Shown: one piece after another, positions 1 to 5,024 of the stretch
Numbering within the stretch: the stretch's first letter is position 1
How the letters are laid out: the number at the start of each line of letters is the position of its first letter
The notes under the pieces: model-generated
The model's database searches: none
Told to the model about the DNA's origin: nothing
The model's input: only the letters and a program-made list of their open reading frames with translations
NCBI GenBank assembly: GCA_001787465.1
Contig: MFXJ01000048.1
Location: 1 to 8,757, forward strand
DNA from: Candidatus Peregrinibacteria bacterium RIFOXYB2_FULL_32_7
Lineage (GTDB): Bacteria > Patescibacteriota > Gracilibacteria > UBA1369 > GWF2-33-10
DNA: 8,757 nt
Reading direction: 5' to 3'
Made by a program: the position numbers and the translations under genes

Positions 1-201
1 AAATTCTACAAACAGATGAATTTGCCAATTCCTAGGAAATGTCCAGATCAACGACATAAAGAAAGAATGGCTCTTCGAAATCCAAGAAAACTTTTTGATC
101 GAAATTGTACAAAATGCAATAGTGAAATTCAAACTACATACTCGCCCGATCGAAAAGAGATAGTATACTGCGAGAAGTGTTATTTAAAAGAAGTATATTG
201 A
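1..201 (+). CDS. Cys-rich zinc-ribbon protein, C-terminal part only (copy 1 of a tandem family)
   Basis: The reading frame is open from the first base of the window, so the gene begins upstream and only its last 66 residues are seen; the internal ATG at 16 is not taken as the start. Those residues align without gaps to the last 66 residues of the protein at 2329-3996, with about 38 identities by my count, including KFYKQM at the start and CYLKE near the end. The visible part is the C-terminal zinc-ribbon module: a CP..R segment, then CTKC, a TYSP.R segment and YCEKCY, giving two CxxC pairs expected to bind one zinc. It ends with TGA at the same place as its paralogue, which supports TGA being a normal stop here. 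Function unknown. The family is one I associate with CPR genomes. Confidence 0.85.
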   Translation, partial: KFYKQMNLPIPRKCPDQRHKERMALRNPRKLFDRNCTKCNSEIQTTYSPDRKEIVYCEKCYLKEVY

Positions 202-306
202 TTTTCGATCATTCGAGCGGGTGCTCCTGAAGAAGAAATTGCCTGCAATTCGAAGCTTCAGCGTAGAATTGTTTATTGTGAAAAGTGCTACTTAGAAAAT
301 ATTTAG
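202..306 (+). pseudogene. Decayed tail of a second copy of the Cys-rich zinc-ribbon family, interrupted by the IS
   Basis: In the same frame as copy 1, just after its TGA, the sequence from 244 reads CNSKLQRRIVYCEKCYLENI and stops at TAG 304-306. This matches the end of copy 1 (CNSEIQ, then IVYCEKCYLKEVY) with about eight residues missing in the middle, and it also matches the end of copy 3. Only one complete CxxC pair is left, and there is no start codon or body, so this is a remnant. The last G of the TAG is the first base of the insertion sequence. Removing the element and one target duplication restores an ending of YLENIY followed by TAA (using bases 2268-2271), which resembles the family terminus. 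The piece 202-243 shows no clear similarity to anything. Confidence 0.7.
298..305. repeat. Target-site duplication, left copy (AATATTTA)
   Basis: These eight bases are identical to 2260-2267 and lie directly outside the GG tips of the inverted repeats. An 8-bp duplication is the size expected for the IS1595 family. The match stops exactly at eight bases on both sides. Confidence 0.93.
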
Positions 307-329
307 GTGATTATCCCTTGACGACAAGT
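306..329 (+). repeat. Left terminal inverted repeat of the IS
   Basis: The repeat starts GG, then two variable bases, then ATTATCCCTTGA, three variable bases and CAAGT. It pairs with 2236-2259 at 19 of 24 positions; mismatches are at positions 3, 4, 17, 18 and 19. It contains TTGACG (318-323), which is well placed to be the -35 box of the transposase. Confidence 0.9.
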
Positions 330-346
330 AAATGATTTGATAACAT
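318..346 (+). promoter_or_regulatory. Putative transposase promoter, -35 box inside the left inverted repeat
   Basis: TTGACG (318-323) and TAACAT (341-346) are separated by 17 bp. They match the sigma-70 consensus at 5 of 6 and 4 of 6 positions. Transcription would start near 353, giving a leader of about 20 nt before the ATG at 373. No Shine-Dalgarno sequence is visible. Confidence 0.5.
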
Positions 347-372
347 ATTTATGTATTTTCTAAATATCTAAT

Positions 373-1221
373 ATGTTGTCTAATAAATTTACAATCAACG
401 ACTTCAATAAAAAATATCCTGATGATGACGCTTGTATTGCAGAGATTTTTAATAAGAAATTTGGTAGTTTAAAAGAATGTCCAGAATGCAAAAAACCTTT
501 TAAGTATTATAAAGTCAATAATCGAAAATGTTATGCTTGCCAATTTTGTGCAAATCAGATCTATCCTTTAGCAAATACTATCTTTCACAAGTCAGATACC
601 CCAATCAGATTATGGTTCTATGCTATCTTCTTGTTTTCTGCATCCAAAAATGGAGTATCAGCAAAGGAGTTAGAAAGACAATTAGGAGTAACTTACAAAA
701 CGGCTTGGAGAATTGCAAAGCAAATCAGAATGTTATTTGAAGAGAACGGCAAGCAATTAGATAATACCGCCGAAGCAGATGAAACTTATATTGGAGGTAA
801 AAAGAGAGGTGGTAAAAGAGGGAGAGGAGCTGAAAATAAAACTCCTGTGATCGGTATTGTAGAAAGACAAGGTTCTGTTATCGCTCAAGTCACACAACAC
901 ACAAAATCATCTGTTATTAAGCCATTTATTAAAAACCATTTGAAAATTGGAGCTAATCTAATGACTGATGAATATAAAAGTTATGGCACAATGACAGAAT
1001 ATAATCATCAAAAAGTTAATCATGGAGCCAGACAATGGGTGAATGGTTTAGCTTACACCAATACTATTGAAGGGTTTTGGTCTCAACTTAAAAGATCTAT
1101 AGATGGTACTTATCACGCCGTATCTCCTAAATATCTTCAACAATATGTGAATGAATTTGCTTGGAGATACAATAATAGATTTTACAAATCAGTTTTTCAT
1201 TTTTTAGTTGCCAACATTTAA
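373..1221 (+). CDS. IS1595/ISXO2-family DDE transposase
   Basis: This 282-residue protein is the transposase of the surrounding element. An N-terminal zinc ribbon is formed by CPEC (C36, C39) and CYAC (C53, C56, with C59 close by). A helix-turn-helix region follows at about residues 94-119 (GVSAKELERQLGVTYKTAWR). The ISXO2-type catalytic domain then runs from about 130 to 270, with D136 in EADETYIGG, D199 in MTDEYKSY and E233 in NTIEGFWSQLK. A K/R/G-rich insert follows the first aspartate, and a GTYHAVSP motif lies at about 245-252, typical of the group. Length and order of domains are normal and no frameshift is seen, so it is probably active. The ATG at 373 was chosen because it keeps the zinc ribbon and sits about 20 nt after a plausible promoter. 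Its last 18 bp overlap the end of the convergent passenger gene. Confidence 0.95.
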   Translation: MLSNKFTINDFNKKYPDDDACIAEIFNKKFGSLKECPECKKPFKYYKVNNRKCYACQFCANQIYPLANTIFHKSDTPIRLWFYAIFLFSASKNGVSAKELERQLGVTYKTAWRIAKQIRMLFEENGKQLDNTAEADETYIGGKKRGGKRGRGAENKTPVIGIVERQGSVIAQVTQHTKSSVIKPFIKNHLKIGANLMTDEYKSYGTMTEYNHQKVNHGARQWVNGLAYTNTIEGFWSQLKRSIDGTYHAVSPKYLQQYVNEFAWRYNNRFYKSVFHFLVANI

Positions 1222-2139
1222 TGAAGCCTTAGCAATAGCATTATTGAAAATCTCCGTACTCACTACAGGAAAATCCATACTTGTTTGATATATTGGCGTA
1301 TAAGAAGGAAAGCGAGCATCAATTTTGCTAATTGCTTCTGTAAGCTGCTCATTAGGGAATTGTTCCATCAGTATGCTTATTGAAGCTATATGTCTTAATA
1401 ATTCTCTATAGCCATGATTACTTGTCAAAAACTGGAAATTTTTATGCTTTCTTCTACCTTTATCATCTTTTGGATTCAATTTTTGTAATTCTTCAAGTAC
1501 ACCTGGAGCAAGTTTTTCATAAACCAATCTATTTGTAAGTCTGCCAATATATTGAGGATGATTTTTCTTCTTATTTTTAAAAGCGTCCCAGCTCCATCCT
1601 AGTAATCTATAAAGTTGCTTGTAATAATTTTCATCAAAAGTAGATATATAAGGTTGCAATTCTTTTGCAATAAATAATTCTAAAATTTTCTGATATTCAT
1701 TTTTTTGTTTTTGATAACCTGTCGCTTCATCAATAACGGCTATAATACCTACCTTAGCAAATGACCTAATAATAATTTCTGCTTGTAAAGCTAACTTCTC
1801 TTGTGATTTTAACAATACGCCAGCATTTCTAGCTTTTAAATACATTTCACATAAATCAATCAAATCTGTAGCATCAAATGCCTGAGCGGATTTCCCTTTA
1901 TATAAAATCTTATTCATGCTCTGGTCGAGACTTTGACCTAAAAGGCGTTCAGGAACAAACGGACGTAGATTTGAAGCCATTAAATAGCGGTCGAATCCTC
2001 CTTTTTTATTTCCTGTTAATAAGCCTACAACCTCTCTTTGAATTAATACTCTTTTGCCATTATTTAATACAGCACATGGTATTTTTTGATGAGCAATTTC
2101 TAAATCACCATAATGTGTTGCGAAAACCTTTTCTGCCAT
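1204..2139 (-). CDS. P63C-domain protein, passenger gene of the IS
   Basis: This 311-residue protein matches the P63C family, described from phage and mobile-element proteins linked to DNA-virus regulators. Recognisable blocks are THYGDLEI...IPCAVLNNGKRVLIQ (about 8-34), the helix YLKARNAGVLLKSQEKLA (about 100-117), VGIIAVIDEATGYQ (130-143), the YRLLGW stretch (177-182), RLVYEKLAPGVLEEL (204-218) and GRRKHKNFQFLT (228-239). The biochemical role of P63C is not known to me; relatives occur with KilA-N and Bro-type domains, so nucleic-acid binding or regulation is a reasonable guess. It lies inside the inverted repeats, tail to tail with the transposase. It has its own promoter (2171-2200) and a palindrome between promoter and start, which suggests self-regulation. 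No Shine-Dalgarno is seen before the ATG at 2139. Confidence 0.85.
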   Translation of the reverse strand: MAEKVFATHYGDLEIAHQKIPCAVLNNGKRVLIQREVVGLLTGNKKGGFDRYLMASNLRPFVPERLLGQSLDQSMNKILYKGKSAQAFDATDLIDLCEMYLKARNAGVLLKSQEKLALQAEIIIRSFAKVGIIAVIDEATGYQKQKNEYQKILELFIAKELQPYISTFDENYYKQLYRLLGWSWDAFKNKKKNHPQYIGRLTNRLVYEKLAPGVLEELQKLNPKDDKGRRKHKNFQFLTSNHGYRELLRHIASISILMEQFPNEQLTEAISKIDARFPSYTPIYQTSMDFPVVSTEIFNNAIAKASLNVGN

Positions 2140-2147
2140 ATATATAT

Positions 2148-2180
2148 GTTATATAATAAATACGTTATATATTATATAAC
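2148..2180. promoter_or_regulatory. Perfect 10-bp palindrome, probable operator of the P63C gene
   Basis: GTTATATAAT (2148-2157) and ATTATATAAC (2171-2180) are exact reverse complements separated by 13 bp. The spacer holds a further GTTATAT (2164-2170). The right arm covers the -10 box of the P63C promoter and the left arm lies 9-18 bp before the ATG, so a bound protein would block transcription. The P63C protein or the transposase could be that protein; this is inference. Confidence 0.5.
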
Positions 2181-2200
2181 CAAAGAGAACTTGCTGACAA
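2171..2200 (-). promoter_or_regulatory. Putative promoter of the P63C passenger gene
   Basis: On the minus strand TTGTCA (2195-2200) and TATAAT (2171-2176) are 18 bp apart, 5 of 6 and 6 of 6 to consensus. The start of transcription would be near 2163, about 24 nt before the ATG. The -35 box lies inside the internal inverted-repeat-like copy at 2189-2207. Confidence 0.6.
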
Positions 2201-2207
2201 GGGATAA
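2189..2207 (-). repeat. Internal copy of the IS inverted-repeat core
   Basis: ACTTGCTGACAAGGGATAA matches the inner 19 bases of the right inverted repeat (from 2236) at 17 of 19 positions and the left repeat at 16 of 19. It lacks the GG tip and has no matching target duplication next to it, so it is not the true end. It supplies the likely -35 box of the passenger gene and may be an extra transposase binding site. Confidence 0.8.
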
Positions 2208-2235
2208 AAATTTACTAAGTAGATAAATTGATCTC

Positions 2236-2259
2236 ACTTGCTCTCAAGGGATAATTGCC
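2236..2259 (-). repeat. Right terminal inverted repeat of the IS
   Basis: The reverse complement of the left end, 19 of 24 positions, with the GG tip at 2258-2259. It is followed at once by the second copy of the 8-bp target duplication, which fixes it as the outer end. Confidence 0.9.
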
Positions 2260-2267
2260 AATATTTA
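2260..2267. repeat. Target-site duplication, right copy (AATATTTA)
   Basis: Identical to 298-305 and directly outside the right inverted repeat. Joining the flanks through one copy gives back a reading frame that ends in tyrosine and TAA. Confidence 0.93.
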
Positions 2268-2305
2268 TTAATTTAAAATTCCAGCCCAAAATTCTGGCGA
2301 GCAAA

Positions 2306-2328
2306 ATTTAAAATCTAAAATTTCTAAA
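2306..2328 (+). promoter_or_regulatory. A/T-rich leader with TAAAATTTCT ending 3 nt before the start codon
   Basis: TAAAATTTCT (2316-2325) is followed by three bases and then ATG. The purP-like gene at 6759 has the same ten bases at the same distance, within a similar stretch of repeated TAAAAT. There is no Shine-Dalgarno in either leader. It could be an unstructured ribosome loading site or simply low-complexity AT-rich sequence. The preceding stretch 2268-2305 has AAAATT at 2275, 2288 and 2303 and no clear promoter. Confidence 0.3.
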
Positions 2329-3996
2329 ATGCTTAAAACCTGCGAAATCACCAGTAAACAATTCGAAATTACCAATAGTGATCTAGAATTTCTCACAAAA
2401 ATCTCCCCTACTTTCAATGGAAAAAGATTCGAAATTCCACCGCCAACAATTTCTCCAGAAGAAAGAATGCGAAGAAGAACCGCCCATAGAAATGAATGGA
2501 GTTTCCATCACAATAAATCAGCCATGTCCGGCAAACCCTTAATTTCTATTTATCGTCCTGATTCTGGTTATAAAGTTTATTCTCATGATGAATGGTTTTC
2601 AGATAAATGGGATCCTATAAATTACGGACAAGATTTTAATGAGAATAAAAGTTTTTTTGAACAACTCCATGAACTTGATAAAAACGTACCAAAATTAACA
2701 ACTACTGCTTTTAATAACGAAAATTGCGAATTTACAAGCGGAACTGGATGTTGCAAAAACTGCTACCTTATTAATTGCTCTGAATATGATGAAGATTGTT
2801 ATTATGGGAAATTAATTCAAAGTTCAAAAAACTGTGTTGATTGCGCTTTCATCTATGACTGTGAATTAATGTATGAATGTTTTTATGTCAGAAACGGATA
2901 TAATTGTAAATTTGTTTATTATTCACAAAATGTTGTTGATTGCTGGTTTTGCGATGATTTAAAAAATTGCCAAAATTGTTTTCTTTGCACAAATTTGGTT
3001 GGAAAGAAATATCATTTTTTTAATCAAGCGCTTGCTAAAGAAGAATACGAAAAAAGAGTAAAAGAATTTGTCGGTAGTTTTCAAAATTTTGAATCAGCAA
3101 AAAAACTTTTCAACGATTTACGCGCTAAAAGAATTTATAAATATGCAAATATCATAAACTCAGAAAATTGCACTGGAGATTTTATAAATAATTGCAAGAA
3201 TTGCTTAAATTCTTTTGAAATGAATGACTCGCAGGATTGCAAAAATATCCAAGTCGGAGTCAATATCAAAGACTGCATGGATTGTTCAAATATGTACATC
3301 AAACCAGAACTTTCATACGAAGTTTTGAGCACTCTTGAAACCTACAATATTCATTTTTGTTTAAATGTATATTACTCAAACAACATGTGGTACTGCCTAA
3401 ACTGCAAATCCTGCAAAAATTGTTTCGGATGCTCAGGCCTCCAAAACCAAGAATATTGCATTTTAAACAAGAAATATTCAAAAGAGGAATACGAGAAACT
3501 AACAGCTAAAATCATCACACATATGCAAAAAAATACAGAATGGGGCGAATATTTTCCAATTTCAATGTCAGCTATTCCATATAACGAAAGTGTCGCTCAA
3601 GACTATCTACCATTATCAAAAAAAGAAATTGAAAATAAAAATTTTAAATACGGTCAAGAAGATCCATTTTCAAAACATCAAGGACCTGAATATGAAATTC
3701 CTGACAATATTATAAACGTAAAAAATGAAATTACCGATAAAATTCTAACCTGCCAAGAAAGCGGTAAACTTTACAAAATCCTTCCAGCAGAACTCAAATT
3801 CTATAAACAAATGCAAGTCCCAATTCCAAGGTTATGCCCAAACGAAAGATACAGATTAAGGCTAAAAAACAGAAATTCCTTCACGCTTTATAATCGAACT
3901 TGCACAAAATGCTTCAAGCCCATGCAAAGCACATACTCGCCTAATCGCCCTGAAATTATTTATTGCGAAGAATGCTACTTAAAAGAAATTATCTGA
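2329..3996 (+). CDS. Cys-rich zinc-ribbon protein with a 12-residue cysteine ladder (copy 3)
   Basis: This 555-residue protein has 36 cysteines. Residues 1-95 form an N-terminal module (FEITNSDLEF, a basic R-rich stretch, then SGKPLISIYRPDSGYKVYSHDEW). Residues 475-555 form a related C-terminal module that keeps two CxxC pairs (C525/C528 and C546/C549), a zinc ribbon; the N-terminal copy lacks the matching cysteines. Between them lie two cysteine ladders, 133-220 and 281-377, where N-C or D-C recurs every 12 residues (C133, C145, C157, C169, C193, C205, C217; later C292, C304, C316 and C344, C356, C368). Each ladder ends in a similar segment containing KEEYEK (237-242 and 385-390). There is no signal peptide or membrane segment, so it is probably cytoplasmic. 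The family looks like one common in CPR genomes, often poorly or wrongly named; its function is unknown to me. Confidence 0.88.
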   Translation: MLKTCEITSKQFEITNSDLEFLTKISPTFNGKRFEIPPPTISPEERMRRRTAHRNEWSFHHNKSAMSGKPLISIYRPDSGYKVYSHDEWFSDKWDPINYGQDFNENKSFFEQLHELDKNVPKLTTTAFNNENCEFTSGTGCCKNCYLINCSEYDEDCYYGKLIQSSKNCVDCAFIYDCELMYECFYVRNGYNCKFVYYSQNVVDCWFCDDLKNCQNCFLCTNLVGKKYHFFNQALAKEEYEKRVKEFVGSFQNFESAKKLFNDLRAKRIYKYANIINSENCTGDFINNCKNCLNSFEMNDSQDCKNIQVGVNIKDCMDCSNMYIKPELSYEVLSTLETYNIHFCLNVYYSNNMWYCLNCKSCKNCFGCSGLQNQEYCILNKKYSKEEYEKLTAKIITHMQKNTEWGEYFPISMSAIPYNESVAQDYLPLSKKEIENKNFKYGQEDPFSKHQGPEYEIPDNIINVKNEITDKILTCQESGKLYKILPAELKFYKQMQVPIPRLCPNERYRLRLKNRNSFTLYNRTCTKCFKPMQSTYSPNRPEIIYCEECYLKEII

Positions 3997-4036
3997 AAGC
4001 GATACATATTGCCACCATTATTGCATCCAAAAAATC

Positions 4037-4351
4037 TCAAACTTCTCTAAGTAGCTCTTCTAAATATTCTCTAACTTGTTGCACTTTTTCCATACCTGTT
4101 TTGCCTAAATTTCCGCCACCTTGATATGACTGTAATAGCTCTAAAGCTACTTGTCTACCTGATGCATTAAGTGTTTTTATTACTCTTCTTGCCGCTACAA
4201 CATAACCACAACCACCAGAAGTTGCTAAATCTATTGCAAGCATTGATCCTGGCACTAAAAACGTTCTTTGATCCACTGCATCTAACTCAGAGAATGACAG
4301 TTCACCTTCCCTTACTATGTCTGTAAAAGAAACGTTATTATTTTTTATCAT
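4037..4351 (-). CDS. Small orphan protein, 104 aa, function unknown
   Basis: I do not recognise this protein. It begins MIKNNNVSFTDIVREG, has an acidic stretch (SELDAVD, 21-27), then a hydrophobic glycine-containing middle (about 32-58, with SGGCGY at 45-50), a GGGNLGKTG loop (78-86) and a charged C-terminal helix (88-104). There is no clear signal peptide. The gene looks less AT-rich than its neighbours, a possible sign of different origin. It has a strong promoter of its own (TTGACA, 17 bp, TAAGAT), so it need not depend on the toxin-antitoxin pair 73 bp upstream on the same strand. It ends in TGA 40 bp from the convergent Cys-rich gene. The first twelve residues loosely resemble the start of the antitoxin at 4948 (MIK, three residues, then I/V-S-x-T-D), which may be chance. 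A small peptide or a TA-associated factor are possible roles, both unproven. Confidence 0.65.
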   Translation of the reverse strand: MIKNNNVSFTDIVREGELSFSELDAVDQRTFLVPGSMLAIDLATSGGCGYVVAARRVIKTLNASGRQVALELLQSYQGGGNLGKTGMEKVQQVREYLEELLREV

Positions 4352-4372
4352 AAAAATTTTATTAGAAAAAAT

Positions 4373-4401
4373 ATCTTATCATTTTTTAACATCGTTGTCA
4401 A
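4373..4401 (-). promoter_or_regulatory. Strong putative promoter of the 104-aa orphan gene
   Basis: On the minus strand a perfect TTGACA (4396-4401) and TAAGAT (4373-4378) are spaced by exactly 17 bp. Transcription would start near 4366, about 15 nt before the ATG at 4351. This is the best -35 box in the window. Confidence 0.65.
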
Positions 4402-4424
4402 ATTTCCAAACTTAAAAATCTTTT

Positions 4425-4673
4425 CTATTTACTATGATCATCAATTTCAAATATCCTAAGTTCATTATTCACTATTACACATAAAGCCCTATATTGTTTA
4501 TTAATACGAAAATAATAAATCTTTTTATTTTTTGGTTCTCTTAATTTTAATCGAACAGCATCAAAAAAACCTTCCTCTAAATAAATCTTTGCTTTTTTAT
4601 ATTGAGACGTTAGATTTCTAGATTTTATAAATTTAGCAATTTTATTTGTTTCTACAATTTTTTTAAATTGCAT
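4425..4673 (-). CDS. RelE/ParE-superfamily toxin of a type II toxin-antitoxin pair
   Basis: This 82-residue basic protein has the pattern of the RelE/ParE fold: an N-terminal helical part (K4-L32, many lysines) followed by strands with LREPKNKKIYYFRINKQYRA (44-63), then LCVIVNN and ELRIFEIDDH (71-80). The RINKQYRA strand and the final acidic/His segment are characteristic of this superfamily. Many members are ribosome-dependent mRNA endonucleases, while ParE types act on gyrase; the sequence alone does not settle which. It starts 5 bp after the stop of the antitoxin gene, the usual antitoxin-first order with probable translational coupling. AAAG lies just before the ATG, a weak ribosome site at most. 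It stops with TAG. Size is normal and no damage is seen. Confidence 0.8.
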   Translation of the reverse strand: MQFKKIVETNKIAKFIKSRNLTSQYKKAKIYLEEGFFDAVRLKLREPKNKKIYYFRINKQYRALCVIVNNELRIFEIDDHSK

Positions 4674-4678
4674 ATTCT

Positions 4679-4948
4679 TTAAATATTAACAAATTCACTG
4701 GAATCCATTTTCCTTGTTTTATCTGCTAATTTTCTCAATTCAGGAGAAATTTCATCTTTACTCATTTCATAAAGTACAGGCATTTCATCAAATACTTTCT
4801 TCATCCTCTCAAATTCATCTAAATCCACTATCGCGGCTTTTGGTCTACCATTTATAAAAAGATATTTTTCATGCTTTTCCAAATCTTTTAAACACTTCTT
4901 TGGATTAATGCGTAAATCCGTTACCGATATGCATTGATCTTTTATCAT
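4679..4948 (-). CDS. Phd/YefM-family antitoxin
   Basis: This 89-residue protein has the Phd/YefM DNA-binding core at about residues 7-49: ISVTDLRINPKKCLKDLE, then KYLFINGRPKAAIVDLDEFERM. The IVDLDEFERM strand-helix end is typical of the family. The C-terminal part (about 50-89) is rich in E, K and D and would be the segment that wraps around and neutralises the toxin. The toxin gene follows after 5 bp. Proteins of this family repress their own operon, and AGAAATT repeats lie directly upstream overlapping the promoter. The pair may be a plasmid-like or genomic stability module; nothing here shows which. Confidence 0.85.
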   Translation of the reverse strand: MIKDQCISVTDLRINPKKCLKDLEKHEKYLFINGRPKAAIVDLDEFERMKKVFDEMPVLYEMSKDEISPELRKLADKTRKMDSSEFVNI

Positions 4949-4949
4949 A

Positions 4950-5001
4950 AGAAATTAATTAGAAATTTCATAGAAATTCTATTCTAAATTCATAAGAAAT
5001 A
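4950..5001. promoter_or_regulatory. Operator-like array of AGAAATT repeats upstream of the antitoxin gene
   Basis: AGAAATT occurs at 4950-4956, 4961-4967 and 4972-4978, exactly 11 bp apart, with AGAAATA at 4995-5001, 23 bp further on. Spacing of about one helical turn puts the copies on one face of the DNA. The array begins 1 bp before the antitoxin ATG and covers the -10 box. It is a good candidate for the antitoxin binding site. Confidence 0.5.
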
Positions 5002-5004
5002 CAA
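4976..5004 (-). promoter_or_regulatory. Putative promoter of the toxin-antitoxin operon
   Basis: TAGAAT (4976-4981, minus strand, 5 of 6 to consensus) lies 17 bp from a weak -35, TTGTAT (4999-5004). The start of transcription would fall inside the AGAAATT array, as expected for a self-repressed operon. Confidence 0.4.
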
Positions 5005-5024
5005 TATAAAAATACAACTTAAAC

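Larger units (their letters stand above)
306..2259. mobile_element. IS1595-family (ISXO2-like) insertion sequence with a P63C passenger gene, 1954 bp
   Basis: The element is bounded by 24-bp imperfect inverted repeats (306-329 and 2236-2259, 19 of 24 matching) and an exact 8-bp direct repeat AATATTTA on both sides. It holds two convergent genes whose 3' ends overlap by 18 bp: a DDE transposase (373-1221, plus strand) and a P63C-domain protein (1204-2139, minus strand). A further copy of the inverted-repeat core lies inside the right end (2189-2207). Intact genes, perfect target duplication and well-preserved ends suggest a fairly recent, potentially active insertion. It landed in a decayed gene tail, so the cost to the host was probably small. 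The IS1595 family is known to include members with accessory genes; I do not know of a named element with this gene pair. Confidence 0.92.

Noticed and set aside
1878..2156. Plus-strand open frame of 92 codons
   Set aside because: It lies opposite the P63C gene, has no family resemblance and runs into the AT palindrome.
306..2207. A shorter version of the IS ending at the internal repeat copy
   Set aside because: The inner copy lacks the GG tip and is not followed by AATATTTA, whereas the outer one has both.
2281..2297. CCAG...CTGG hairpin as a terminator or operator
   Set aside because: The stem is only 4 bp with a 9-nt loop and no T run follows; AAAATT recurs nearby, so AT-rich chance is likelier.
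3135..3481. Minus-strand frames inside the Cys-rich gene
   Set aside because: Shadow frames produced by the repeated TGC/TGT-rich coding strand.
3997..4036. Shared terminator between the convergent Cys-rich and orphan genes
   Set aside because: No hairpin followed by T residues could be found in these 40 bases.
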